From the NCBI RefSeq assembly GCF_013249045.1, contig NZ_JABRWP010000002.1:434001-498000 (forward strand): 64,000 nt of DNA, in the 5' to 3' direction. This document shows, piece after piece, positions 44,931 to 53,923 of the stretch. The number at the start of each line of letters is the position of its first letter. Within the stretch, counting starts at the first letter, position 1. This DNA is from Winogradskyella eckloniae. Its GTDB lineage: Bacteria > Bacteroidota > Bacteroidia > Flavobacteriales > Flavobacteriaceae. A program made the translations under genes and the position numbers. The notes below the pieces were generated by a model. That model was not told the origin of the DNA, ran no database searches, and was given only the letters and a program-made list of their open reading frames with translations.

Positions 44931-46895
44931 TTGATTTCACAGAATTCCATAGCACAAGTATTTGAAACCGCTCGCGTAGAAGAGGTTATTGGCGATTTTG
45001 TTCAGCTAAAAAAATCTGGAAGTAATTTTAAAGGTTTAAGTCCTTTTAGTGAAGAACGTTCTCCTAGTTTTATGGTTTCACCAGTAAAACAGATTTGGAA
45101 AGATTTTTCTAGTGGAAAAGGAGGTAATGCGGTAACATTTTTAATGGAGCATGAGCATTTTACCTATCCTGAAGCTATAAAATATTTGGCAAAAAAATAT
45201 AATATAGATATAGAAGAAACGGAAAGGACAGACGCGGAAAAAGCCCAAGCAGATACTAGAGAAAGTTTGTATTTGGTTAGTGAATATGCAAACACCTATT
45301 TTCAGAAAATATTACATAGCAGTAACCAAGGTAAGGCCATTGGGTTAAGTTACTTTAAAGAAAGAGGTTTTACGGAAGAAACAATTAAAAAGTTTCAATT
45401 GGGATATTCTTTAGACGAATGGCAAGCCTTTACAGATGATGCTTTGGGCAAAGGATATAATATCAAATTTTTAGAACAGACAGGATTAACAATTGTTAAA
45501 GGAGAAAAACGGTTCGATAGATTTAAAGGCCGTGTTATGTTTCCTATTCATAGTATGAGTGGACGTATTTTAGGATTTGGAGGACGAATATTAATCGCAG
45601 ATAAAAAGGCGGCTAAATATCTTAATTCTCCTGAAAGTGAAATATATCATAAAAGTAAAGTCCTTTATGGCTTGTATCATGCTAAGCAAAGTATAGCAAA
45701 AGAAGATAATTGTTATTTAGTTGAAGGGTATACAGATGTTATTCAGTTTCATCAAACCGGAATCACAAATGTGGTGTCTTCTTCGGGAACGGCTTTATCT
45801 GCGGATCAAATTAGATTAATTAATAGGCTTACCAATAACATCACAGTACTTTTTGATGGTGATGCTGCAGGAATTAGGGCATCTTTACGTGGTATTGATT
45901 TAATATTAGAGCAAGGCGTTAATGTAAAAGTGTGTACGTTTCCTGATGGCGAAGATCCAGATAGTTTTTCTAGATCAAATACGTTAGAAGAATTAACAGA
46001 ATATCTCAATACAACATCTCAGGATTTCATTCAATTTAAAGCCTCTCTATTAGTTAAGGAAGCGAATAATGATCCTATAAAAAAAGCAGAAACGATACGA
46101 GATATTGTAAACAGTATTGCTTTAATACCAGATCAAATTAAGCGCGAAATCTATATCCAAGAATGTGCTCGCATTATGGATATAAGTGAAAACGTACTCT
46201 TTAGTACATTAGCACAGATTAATAAAAAAGAGCATCAAGAAGCAAATAAAAACTATAAGCAAGAGCAAAAAGCGTTTCAGGTAGTAAAGAATGAGCCATC
46301 ACCAAAGCAAAAAGTTGATGTTCAGTTTGAGTTAGAGCGTAAAATTATAGAAATCTTAATGTTGTATGGTAGTAGAACAGAGCAATTTGAAGATTTGATT
46401 TTAAAAGAAAATGAAACTTCGGGAGAATTGCAATTAGAACCTACTAAGCATGAAACTCGTGTGTTCGAAAAAATATATTTAGATCTTCAAGAAGATGAAA
46501 TGCAGTTTTCTAATACCCAATTTAAAGCGCTTTACTATGCATTAATTGAAAAGTTAAATTTAGACGAAAATTTTTCAACTAAACAATTTATAAATCAATT
46601 AGATCAAGAATCTGCTAGCACAGTTACTAGTATTTTAATGGAAGATGAAAAGTACAATTTACATGATTGGCAGCGCAATCAAATTATACCAAAAGAAAAA
46701 ATAGATTCTGTATCTCAATTGGTCAGTCAAACCATTTTAAGTTTACGCTGTCATTTAATTGATCAAAAAGTAGCTGAGTATAAAAATGAGACGCTAAACG
46801 AAAATGCAGATACTCGCACCATAATGGAAGATGTAAAAGATTACGTTGGTCTTAAAATGTTATTGTCTAGAAAATTAGGAAAAGTACTAGGTTAA
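44931..46895 (+). CDS. dnaG: DNA primase DnaG with degenerate zinc ribbon
   Basis: Primase synthesising RNA primers for replication. It has an N-terminal CHC2-like domain, a core with RGF and GRVMFPIHSMSGRILGFGGRIL, a TOPRIM domain with LVEGYTDVIQFHQ near residue 264 and LFDGDAAG, and a C-terminal helicase-binding region. The usual zinc ligands (C-P-F-H and C-x2-C) are replaced by S37-P-F-S40, D58 and S61, so zinc binding is predicted to be lost. The start is TTG at 44931, giving the MISQNSIAQVFETARVEEVIGDFV start. Confidence 0.95.
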   Translation: MISQNSIAQVFETARVEEVIGDFVQLKKSGSNFKGLSPFSEERSPSFMVSPVKQIWKDFSSGKGGNAVTFLMEHEHFTYPEAIKYLAKKYNIDIEETERTDAEKAQADTRESLYLVSEYANTYFQKILHSSNQGKAIGLSYFKERGFTEETIKKFQLGYSLDEWQAFTDDALGKGYNIKFLEQTGLTIVKGEKRFDRFKGRVMFPIHSMSGRILGFGGRILIADKKAAKYLNSPESEIYHKSKVLYGLYHAKQSIAKEDNCYLVEGYTDVIQFHQTGITNVVSSSGTALSADQIRLINRLTNNITVLFDGDAAGIRASLRGIDLILEQGVNVKVCTFPDGEDPDSFSRSNTLEELTEYLNTTSQDFIQFKASLLVKEANNDPIKKAETIRDIVNSIALIPDQIKREIYIQECARIMDISENVLFSTLAQINKKEHQEANKNYKQEQKAFQVVKNEPSPKQKVDVQFELERKIIEILMLYGSRTEQFEDLILKENETSGELQLEPTKHETRVFEKIYLDLQEDEMQFSNTQFKALYYALIEKLNLDENFSTKQFINQLDQESASTVTSILMEDEKYNLHDWQRNQIIPKEKIDSVSQLVSQTILSLRCHLIDQKVAEYKNETLNENADTRTIMEDVKDYVGLKMLLSRKLGKVLG

Positions 46896-46906
46896 ACCAA
46901 TACAAG

Positions 46907-47536
46907 CTACGTTAAATTATGATGTTTAGCTTGGTGAATTAAATCTACAATATTGGTAACATTAAGTTTTTTAAACAAGCGTGCTTTGTATGTGCTCACT
47001 GTTTTTTCGTTAATATCTAATTCTTGAGCTATTTCTTTATTTTTTCTTCCGATAGAAAGCAGTTTTAGCACTTCAACCTCTCTAGTAGATAGTTTTTTAA
47101 ACATTCTACTTCTACTTTTTCTAGTGTCTTCATAGCGCAGGTGTTTGTCCATTTTTTCACTTAATGAAGTTTCTCCTGTATGAATTTTACGAACGGCGTT
47201 TTCTATGTCTTCAACATTTGCCGTTTTATTTAAATACCCAGAAGCGCCTGCTTTTAAGGTACTAATAGCGTATATTTCTTCTGGTTGATGGCTAAACATT
47301 AGCACATTCACAGATTTGTATTCCTTTTTAATAGCTCTTAGAGCTGTGATGCCGTTAAGTTCAGGGAGATCGACTTCAGAAATAATAACATCTACTTTTT
47401 GACGTCTTACAAATTCAAATATTTCAATTCCGCTTTCTAAACTTCCGATGACTTTTAAATCAGGCTTACTATTTAGGTATAGTTCTAGTCCCTTTCGGAC
47501 AATGGGATGACTATCAACAAGTAATATGTGTATCAT
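46907..47536 (-). CDS. LuxR-type response regulator with atypical receiver
   Basis: Two-domain regulator: receiver (residues 1 to about 120) and a LuxR/NarL HTH (STREVEVLKLLSIGRKNKEIAQELDINEKTVSTYKARLFKKL, about residues 147-190). In the receiver the phosphoacceptor Asp position is Glu54 (IISE54VDLP), the acidic pair near the N-terminus is D8-S9 rather than D-D, and the Lys in GYLNK is kept. Phosphorylation by a kinase is therefore doubtful, and the protein may be constitutively active or controlled otherwise. It is convergent with dnaG. Confidence 0.88.
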   Translation of the reverse strand: MIHILLVDSHPIVRKGLELYLNSKPDLKVIGSLESGIEIFEFVRRQKVDVIISEVDLPELNGITALRAIKKEYKSVNVLMFSHQPEEIYAISTLKAGASGYLNKTANVEDIENAVRKIHTGETSLSEKMDKHLRYEDTRKSRSRMFKKLSTREVEVLKLLSIGRKNKEIAQELDINEKTVSTYKARLFKKLNVTNIVDLIHQAKHHNLT

Positions 47537-47673
47537 TACTATTGTATTTTATTATGTTGGTTAGGGTTATTATAAATTAATAGGCTATAATCAATACAAT
47601 TGTGTAAATTTAAGTAAGTAAAAATAGTGAAAAATTGATAAAATCTATAATTTAGGTTGTAAAAACGTAATTT

Positions 47674-48462
47674 TTATTTTAAATCTTTAGGGATTTCGCA
47701 AATAGGAATAGGAATCATTTTATGCTTATTTGAGGTGTTGTATCTGGTAAAAATCTCAAATACTTCGCGTTGTCTCCCTTCAAAATCGGCAATTGTTTTT
47801 CCCTCGTCTTTCATTTGCATTGCCCACTCTAACTCTGGATAAGATGCTCCAATTTGATCCTCATCACTACGTGCATCACCAAATAGGCCGTCGCTTGGTG
47901 CTGCTTTCATTATAGATTCTGGTACATCTAGGAAATTACCAATATTATACACTTCAGATTTTAATAAGTCTGCTATTGGACTTAAATCCACTCCACCATC
48001 ACCATATTTTGTATAAAAACCGACACCAAAATCTTCAACTTTATTTCCTGTACCAGCTACTAAAAGACCTAATAAACCAGCGTGGTAATATAACGTGGTC
48101 ATTCTTAAGCGTGCTCTAGTATTGGCTAATGCCATATTTACCGTAGCGTCTTTTCCTTCAAGATTTACTTCGGTTTTAAACTCTTCAAAAACAGGTGTTA
48201 AATCTACACGTGTCTCTTTTACGTTAGAAAATCTACCTTTTAGTTGTGCAATATGTTCATGTGCTCTACTGACATGGCTAGAAGCTTGGTGAATAGGCAT
48301 TTCAATACATAAAACGTCTAAACCTGTTTTGGCACAAAGTGTAGACGTTACTGCGGAATCTATTCCTCCAGAAATCCCTACAACAAAACCATTAACACCT
48401 GCTTTAGTAGCATAATCTTTTAACCAATCTACAATATGATTTACAATCTTTTCTGTCTGCAT
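47674..48462 (-). CDS. nadE: NAD+ synthase (ammonia-dependent type)
   Basis: Last step of NAD biosynthesis, amidation of deamido-NAD. It has the PP-loop GISGGIDSAV (about residues 28-37), the LLVAGTGNKVEDFGVGFYTKYGDGGVDLSPIADL block split around residue 150, and the C-terminal PSDGL segment. At 262 residues it lacks a glutaminase domain, so it is the short NH3-dependent form. Start ATG 48462 is preferred over the 15-residue upstream extension, which would overlap the divergent gldB promoter. Confidence 0.94.
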   Translation of the reverse strand: MQTEKIVNHIVDWLKDYATKAGVNGFVVGISGGIDSAVTSTLCAKTGLDVLCIEMPIHQASSHVSRAHEHIAQLKGRFSNVKETRVDLTPVFEEFKTEVNLEGKDATVNMALANTRARLRMTTLYYHAGLLGLLVAGTGNKVEDFGVGFYTKYGDGGVDLSPIADLLKSEVYNIGNFLDVPESIMKAAPSDGLFGDARSDEDQIGASYPELEWAMQMKDEGKTIADFEGRQREVFEIFTRYNTSNKHKMIPIPICEIPKDLK

Positions 48463-48466
48463 AATT

Positions 48467-48499
48467 TTTGAGTTTTTATTACAAAGAAGTGTACCTTTG
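48467..48499 (+). promoter_or_regulatory. gldB promoter (TTTG-N21-TACCTTTG)
   Basis: -33 element TTTG (48467-48470) and -7 element TACCTTTG (48492-48499), separated by 21 bases, match the Bacteroidota housekeeping promoter. Transcription is expected near 48506, which rules out the TTG at 48497 as the gldB start. On the opposite strand CAAAAATA (48505-48512) may serve nadE. Confidence 0.7.
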
Positions 48500-48535
48500 T
48501 ACAACAAAAATAATGCAATCGTGTTAGGATTAAAA

Positions 48536-49507
48536 ATGTTTTATAAAATGCAGATTAGATTTTTTATAATATTAGTGTTTAGTGTAATGCTATGGTCTTG
48601 TGATGAGGCGTCTAAATTGGAAAAGGAAATTGCCAAAATAGAAACAGATTTTATAATAGAACGTTTTGATACCGCTTTTTTTGAAGCAGAACCTAAGGAT
48701 TTACAAAAGTTAAAGAGCGCTTACCCATTTTTCTTTACTAGTGATCCTGATTCCTTTTGGTTAGAAAAAATGAAAGATAGCTTGCAGATAGAATTGTTAA
48801 GTGAAGTGCAAACTAAATTTCCTAATGTTAAAGAAACAAAAGAAGAGCTTACAGGTCTTTTTCAGCATCTAAAGTATTATGATAAAACCTTTAAAACACC
48901 TCGAGTAATTACGTTAACTAATGATGTGGCATACAGAGATAAAACCTTTGTAAATGACTCTATAGTGCTAATTGCTCTAGATAATTATTTAGGAGCATCA
49001 CATGAGTTTTATCAAAATATACCTATGTATATAGCGGCTAATATGAAGAAAGATCAAATTGTGTCTGATGTTGCTAATGGTTATGCATTAAAATATATGT
49101 TTCAGTCAAAACGCAGTACGCTATTAGATGAGATGATTTACTTTGGTAAGTTGCTATACTTTAAAGATGTGTGTATTCCTTTTAAATCAGATGCTGAAAA
49201 AATAGGATACTCAGAGGAGCAACTACAATGGGCAGAAGCTAATGAAAGCCAAATATGGAGTTATTTTGTAGAAAAGGAATTTCTGTATAGTACCAATAGT
49301 AAATTACCAAGTCGTTTTATTGGCGATGCGCCTTTTACTAAGTTTGGACTAGAATTAGATAATGATTCGCCAGGACGATTAGGTCAATATTTAGGTTGGC
49401 AAATTGTAAAAGCTTATGCGGAAAAAACGGAAGTTGATGTGTTACAACTAATGCAAACCGAACCAGAAGAAATATTTAGAAAAGCAAAATTTAAACCGAA
49501 GAAGTAA
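48536..49507 (+). CDS. gldB: gliding motility lipoprotein GldB
   Basis: Component required for flavobacterial gliding motility and associated with the T9SS. It has a lipoprotein signal with lipobox VMLWSC, followed by the GldB-type domain (FIIERFDTAFFEAEPKDL, YPFFFTSDPDSFWLEK, DNYLGASHEFY, FIGDAPFT and GQYLGWQIVKAY). ATG 48536 or 48548 are both possible starts downstream of the predicted transcription start. The stop overlaps the gldC ATG by one base, as in other flavobacteria. Confidence 0.92.
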   Translation: MFYKMQIRFFIILVFSVMLWSCDEASKLEKEIAKIETDFIIERFDTAFFEAEPKDLQKLKSAYPFFFTSDPDSFWLEKMKDSLQIELLSEVQTKFPNVKETKEELTGLFQHLKYYDKTFKTPRVITLTNDVAYRDKTFVNDSIVLIALDNYLGASHEFYQNIPMYIAANMKKDQIVSDVANGYALKYMFQSKRSTLLDEMIYFGKLLYFKDVCIPFKSDAEKIGYSEEQLQWAEANESQIWSYFVEKEFLYSTNSKLPSRFIGDAPFTKFGLELDNDSPGRLGQYLGWQIVKAYAEKTEVDVLQLMQTEPEEIFRKAKFKPKK

Positions 49508-49842
49508 TGTCTAAAGTAATAAAATCTAAAATTGTATTAAACGTAGAGCTCGATGAAAATCGAGTGCCAGAAAAATTAAATTGGTCTGCGCAAGATGGTG
49601 GCGTAAATAATGAAGAAGCCAAGGCATTAATGTTGTCGGTTTGGGATAGTAATGCGCAAGAAACTTTAAAAATAGATTTGTGGACTAAAGATATGCCAGT
49701 TGACGAAATGAAATTGTTTTTTCATCAAACTTTAGTGACCATGAGTGATACTTTTTTAAGAGCAACCCAAGATGAAAAAATGACAGCTACAATGAAGGAT
49801 TTTTGCGATTATTTCGCAGAGAAATTAGAACTGAAAAAGTAA
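49507..49842 (+). CDS. gldC: gliding motility protein GldC
   Basis: Small soluble gliding-associated protein of 111 residues. It has the conserved SKVIKSKIVLNVELDENRVPEKLNWSAQDGG N-terminus (positions 1-33) and the LKIDLWTKDMPVDEMKLFFHQTLVTMSDTFLRAT region. It is directly coupled to gldB (A of its ATG is the last base of the gldB stop). GldC improves gliding but is not essential in Flavobacterium johnsoniae; its molecular role is unknown. Confidence 0.92.
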   Translation: MSKVIKSKIVLNVELDENRVPEKLNWSAQDGGVNNEEAKALMLSVWDSNAQETLKIDLWTKDMPVDEMKLFFHQTLVTMSDTFLRATQDEKMTATMKDFCDYFAEKLELKK

Positions 49843-49849
49843 AGCAGCT

Positions 49850-50629
49850 CTAATTATCTATTTGGTCTGTAGTTTTGTAATATGGTTCTGTATTAAAACT
49901 TTCAGAAGGCAATGCGTGGTAGTTCGTTTTGTTTGCTTTTCTGTGTTCTATAAATTTTGAAGTATCAAATACACGCCAAACAATTAATTCATTAAGTCGG
50001 CCAGTTTTTGTTTTTTTATCAACTTCAATTTTTCTAATCATTTGGTCAATAGTATTTTGATCACCAAATTTTTGTGTTTTAAGCGTATTCTGACCTGTGT
50101 TTATTTTGTATTCTACCCAATATAAAATAGTAGGACTACTAGTTATTACTGGCTTTTTCACAGGACGTTTTTTAGCTTTTTTTATGATTTTTTTAGGAGG
50201 TGCTTTTTTACCAGCAACAGCTAATTTTGTAGTCTTGGTTTTATTTTCTCCACCTAACAACTCAGAGGGTTGATCTGCTGTGGTCAATATTTCATTGCTT
50301 GGAACGTCAATAATTTCATGTCTTATTAAGGTTAAAACGATGAGTTTATCTCTTAATAAAATTTCAACAATATATTTTCCTATAGGTAAATCAGCTATTG
50401 GGATTTTAGCCTCATTTTTTCTAACTCTAACAACTCTTTCAAAATCTTCTTTGAATAAAACAACCTCGAATATAGTTCGTCCACATTTAAAAAAAATACT
50501 GTCCTCAGCCTTGTTTAAACTATGCTCAAGTTCTTGTGCTCTCGCATTAATGTTTTTGACTAATGTAGATTTTTGACCATAAGCTATGGATATCAAAAGT
50601 AAGAACACTATTGTGAACTTTAGTCTCAT
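49850..50629 (-). CDS. secreted protein, tandem paralogue 1 of 3 (unknown function)
   Basis: Exported protein of 259 residues, function not recognised. Signal peptide MRLKFTIVFLLLISIAYGQ is followed by a conserved module K-x-N-x-R-AQEL-HxLNK-xD ... FERVVRVR...IPIADLPIGKYIVEILLRDKLIVLTLIRHE (about residues 20-105). A variable Lys-rich linker comes next, then a conserved C-terminal module YWVEYKINTGQ...DQNTIDQMIRKIE...GRLNELIVWRVFDTSKF ... LPSESFNTEPYYK. The same layout occurs at 51018 and 52312. ATG 50629 is preferred because it gives a clean signal peptide. Confidence 0.7.
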   Translation of the reverse strand: MRLKFTIVFLLLISIAYGQKSTLVKNINARAQELEHSLNKAEDSIFFKCGRTIFEVVLFKEDFERVVRVRKNEAKIPIADLPIGKYIVEILLRDKLIVLTLIRHEIIDVPSNEILTTADQPSELLGGENKTKTTKLAVAGKKAPPKKIIKKAKKRPVKKPVITSSPTILYWVEYKINTGQNTLKTQKFGDQNTIDQMIRKIEVDKKTKTGRLNELIVWRVFDTSKFIEHRKANKTNYHALPSESFNTEPYYKTTDQIDN

Positions 50630-51017
50630 ATTAAGTAGGTTTATTGTTTTGGGAGCAAATTTTAACACTGTACTGTTATAGTAATCAGTTACTTAATACG
50701 AAGTTATTAGATTTATAAACCTTGCGGAATAATAATAGATACATTACTCATTTTATTGTTAACATGTAACCACTATCGATGTAGTGCAAAAAAATGGTGT
50801 AAATGAATGTTGTGGTGATAAAATTAAGAGAGTTTTTGTATTGATGTTTTAATTGAAAACAGACTTTATTGATCTTAAAATCAATAAGTTGAGAGGTTGG
50901 TTTTGTTTGTGTGACCATCAAAGATTATAGCTCGGTAGGTTGTAAAAAAAATCTCAGATTAAGTGATAATCTGAGATTCTAAATAGGTATTAATAGAAAT
51001 AAATATTGCTGATTTAT
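50630..51017. other. 388-base gap between paralogues 1 and 2
   Basis: No ORF. It contains the leader of paralogue 1, which shares TAAGTAGGTTT and TTGTTTTGGG with the leader of paralogue 2 at 52020, and the minus-strand terminator of paralogue 2 at 50943-50978. Nothing else is recognisable. Confidence 0.6.
50943..50978 (-). terminator. Rho-independent terminator of paralogue 2
   Basis: Perfect 12-bp stem AATCTCAGATTA (50950-50961) / TAATCTGAGATT (50967-50978) with a 5-base loop. Read on the minus strand it is followed by a run of eight T. It lies 40 bases downstream of the 51018 gene end. Confidence 0.85.
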
Positions 51018-52019
51018 TTATAAATTATCCGGATCGTTTACCTTCTTATAGTATGGTTCAATATTATAACTTTCAGACGGTAATGTTGTAAAGTTAGATT
51101 TGTTGTTCTTTTTGTGTTGCACAAATTTTGGTGGATCGTAAACGGTCCATATAATAAGTTCATTTAAGCGTCCTGCTTTTGTTTTCTTATCAATTTCGAT
51201 TTTTTTAATCATACGATCTACAGTGTCTTGATCGCCTAATTTCTGTATTTTTTGTGAGCTTTGCCCATTATTTATTCTGTATTCTACCCAGTACGTACTT
51301 TCAATTCTGTTTGCTCGTGCAGCATCTACTTCTACAGAAGACCTTCTTGTATTTTTAGGTTTCTCTTCCGATTTAAATAATGACATACTGCTTTCAGCAG
51401 GTTTTTGAGGTTTTGTATAGGTAACTTTTCTTGTTAGCCTTGGTTTTTTTGGTTGTTCTGGTTCTGCCTTCTTACCTGCAACGGCTAAATCAGTTTTGTT
51501 GGTATGTGTCTCCATACTTGTGAGTTCTTCTTCTGGTAAAGGCGTATCAACAGCTGCGATTTCTATAGCTTCGGCCTCAATTTCTGGTGTAACAGGGTCT
51601 GTTGATGGTTTAGCACTAGCAACGGCAACGGCTTCTTTTTTAGCTTTAGTGCCAAATAAATCTGTGCTGTCGGTAACTAAAGGTGTTTCCGGAATTCCAA
51701 ACGATTCATTTCTTAATAGCGTCATTACAATTAACTTATCACTAAGTAATGCTTCTATAATATATCGTCCTACTGGTACATCTGCAATTGGGATAACGGC
51801 TTCGTTATCTCTAACTTTTATAACACGTTCAAAATCATCATTAAAAATAACAACTTCGTAGACTGTTCGTTCACATTTTAAAATGAGACTGTCTCCTGTT
51901 TTATTAAGATTGTGTTTAAGTTCTTGAGCTCTTACATTAACATTTTGATATAATGTTGATTTTTGGCCATAAACTAATGTAGCCAACAGTAAGAACACAG
52001 TTGTGTAAAGTGTTTTCAT
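51018..52019 (-). CDS. secreted protein, tandem paralogue 2 of 3 (unknown function)
   Basis: The longest member (333 residues) of the local three-gene family. Signal peptide ends at VYGQ. The N-terminal module (STLYQNVNVRAQELKHNLNK ... PIADVPVGRYIIEALLSDKLIVMTLLRNE) and C-terminal module (STYWVEYRINNGQ ... DQDTVDRMIKKIE ... GRLNELIIWTVYD ... LPSESYNIEPYYKK) are closest to paralogue 1. The central linker (about residues 110-230) is expanded and rich in Pro, Lys, Glu and Ala. No known domain is recognised; the strand pattern suggests a beta-rich fold followed by a disordered tether. Confidence 0.7.
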   Translation of the reverse strand: MKTLYTTVFLLLATLVYGQKSTLYQNVNVRAQELKHNLNKTGDSLILKCERTVYEVVIFNDDFERVIKVRDNEAVIPIADVPVGRYIIEALLSDKLIVMTLLRNESFGIPETPLVTDSTDLFGTKAKKEAVAVASAKPSTDPVTPEIEAEAIEIAAVDTPLPEEELTSMETHTNKTDLAVAGKKAEPEQPKKPRLTRKVTYTKPQKPAESSMSLFKSEEKPKNTRRSSVEVDAARANRIESTYWVEYRINNGQSSQKIQKLGDQDTVDRMIKKIEIDKKTKAGRLNELIIWTVYDPPKFVQHKKNNKSNFTTLPSESYNIEPYYKKVNDPDNL

Positions 52020-52311
52020 GTCTAAGTAGGTTTTTGTTTTGGGGAAACAATATTACCATTGTAAATACAAATATGTACAAATCATTGGTAAAAACAAAGA
52101 TATTTGCTTTTATTTTACTTAAATCATAAATCGGATAGACGCCGTTTTTCTTAGATATATAGCAAAATATATCGTTATTATGCTAAAATTAGGGTTTAAA
52201 AGAAGAAAATTAAATTCTTTTATCACTTTGATTTATAGAGCCTTATAAGTCTTGTAGGAAAAATGGATCAAAATTTATATAATCATATTAGCGTGTTAAC
52301 TATAATGAAAT

Positions 52312-53070
52312 TTATAAATCTTGCGTATTCCCGTTTGTAGAATAATAAGGTGTAGAATTAAAAATATCTGTGGAGGAAGAATAGACAAAATCTGGGTTTG
52401 AAGCCTGGTTTTCCATAAATTCACTTGTGTTATAGACTTCCCAAATTGTTAAAGTATTGAGTTTGCCGCAGTCACTTTTTAATTCTTCTTTGTGTTTTAA
52501 AATCATGCGATCTACAGAGTCTTGATCGGCTAATCTCATGGTTTTACTAGAGCCTATTTTATTAATAACCTGAGATTCTATCCAGTAAAATTTAAGTTGT
52601 GTTGAAGCTTTTTGCTGTTCATTGCTACGGTTAAGCATAAATGAAAGGCTTTTGTTAGGTGCTGCTTTAATAATGTTTAAGGTTTCATCTAACATCATTC
52701 CCATGCCTTCGGCTGGTTCATTTATATCAGATTGCGATGTGTCATTATAGCTTTTATGTCTTATTAAATCAATAAGAATAATTTTATTGGTAAGTTTTGC
52801 TTCAACAATAAATTTCCCTTCAGGAATGTCTTGTAAAGAAATTTTCGTTTTAACGTCGTTAATAATGATCTTTTTTTCAAAGTCTTCGTTAAAAAAATCT
52901 ACGGCAAGAATTTTGTTGTTACATTCTAAAACTAAAGTATCTTTAGTTTTATTTAAATTATGTTTTAATTCTTTTGCTTGTGGATGCTTATTTTTTATGA
53001 GTTTAAAGTCTTGAGAAAAACAAGTTAGCGATACAAATAAGATGAGTAGTGTGCATATATTTTTAAACAT
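52312..53070 (-). CDS. secreted protein, tandem paralogue 3 of 3 (unknown function)
   Basis: The most divergent family member, 252 residues from ATG 53070 (a GTG three codons upstream is less likely). Signal peptide ends at CFSQD. N-terminal module: HPQAKELKHNLNKTKDTLVLECNNKI split before FNEDFEKKIIIND and ISLQDIPEGKFIVEAKL. C-terminal module: FYWIESQVINKIGSSKTMRLADQDSVDRMILKHKEE, then GKLNTLTIWEVYNTSEFM and DIFNSTPYYS. The linker is short and not Lys-rich. A 291-base gap without ORFs separates it from paralogue 2. Confidence 0.68.
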   Translation of the reverse strand: MFKNICTLLILFVSLTCFSQDFKLIKNKHPQAKELKHNLNKTKDTLVLECNNKILAVDFFNEDFEKKIIINDVKTKISLQDIPEGKFIVEAKLTNKIILIDLIRHKSYNDTSQSDINEPAEGMGMMLDETLNIIKAAPNKSLSFMLNRSNEQQKASTQLKFYWIESQVINKIGSSKTMRLADQDSVDRMILKHKEELKSDCGKLNTLTIWEVYNTSEFMENQASNPDFVYSSSTDIFNSTPYYSTNGNTQDL

Positions 53071-53299
53071 AATAGTCACTTTTAAGATTAGAGGGCTTTC
53101 TTTAAGTATTCTATTTTGATAGATATACTCGTTTATACTGTCACTAAGTTAAAACCAAGTGTATGATATGGAGATATATCATTGATATGTTACGTTTTTT
53201 TTAGATGATACACACTCAGATACGATGTAAAGCAAAAAAACAAGATTTAATTATACATAATTTTTAGTACGTAAAATTGTAAAATGTTTAAATTAGCTT

Positions 53300-53923
53300 A
53301 TGAAAAAAATACTCTTTGGTGCTATAATCGCAATTGTTGTCGTATTTGCATTTAAATATTGCACTGACAAAAAAAACGATGAAATTGTAATTAAAGAACA
53401 CAGTGCTTTAATACAAGAGCAAATTAAAAATGTGGGTAAAATAGTAGTCACGGAAGGACACTTCTCAGAGGTGTTTAGTTACAAAAACTCTAAAGGTATA
53501 TTTGGCGATTATCTTTCGGCAGACAAAAAAGCGCTCGTTGTTGTCAATGCAGATGTCACTATAGGTTATGATTTAAGTAAAATTGAATGCAATATAAATG
53601 AAGCAACTAAAACACTTCAAATTGTTAATATTCCACAAGAAGAAATTAAAATTAGTCCAGATTTCGAATATTACGACATACAAGCAGATTTCTTAAACCC
53701 TTTTGAAGCGAACGATTACAATAAAATAAAGGAAACGGTACATAAATCACTGATGAAAAAAATAGAAGCGTCTGATTTAAAGTTAAACGCTCAAAATCGA
53801 TTAATTAGCGAACTTTCAAAATTCTTTATTTTAACAAATTCATTAGGATGGACATTAGAGTATAATGAAAACCCAATAAATGATGTCATTCAGTTTAAAG
53901 AACTGGAAGGTATTGTAGATTAA
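53300..53923 (+). CDS. DUF4230-family membrane-anchored protein
   Basis: A 207-residue protein with one N-terminal transmembrane helix (ILFGAIIAIVVVFAFKY) and an extracytoplasmic domain resembling DUF4230 (KIVVTEGHFSEVFSYK, KALVVVNADVTIGYDLSKIE, LQIVNIPQEEIKISPDFEYYDIQ). Function is unknown; the family is widespread and often a single-pass envelope protein. It is convergent with the rhodanese gene, overlapping its stop by 4 bases. Confidence 0.75.
   Translation: MKKILFGAIIAIVVVFAFKYCTDKKNDEIVIKEHSALIQEQIKNVGKIVVTEGHFSEVFSYKNSKGIFGDYLSADKKALVVVNADVTIGYDLSKIECNINEATKTLQIVNIPQEEIKISPDFEYYDIQADFLNPFEANDYNKIKETVHKSLMKKIEASDLKLNAQNRLISELSKFFILTNSLGWTLEYNENPINDVIQFKELEGIVD

Noticed and set aside
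48497-48535. TTG start for gldB
   Set aside because: It overlaps the -7 box TACCTTTG, so it would precede the predicted transcription start.
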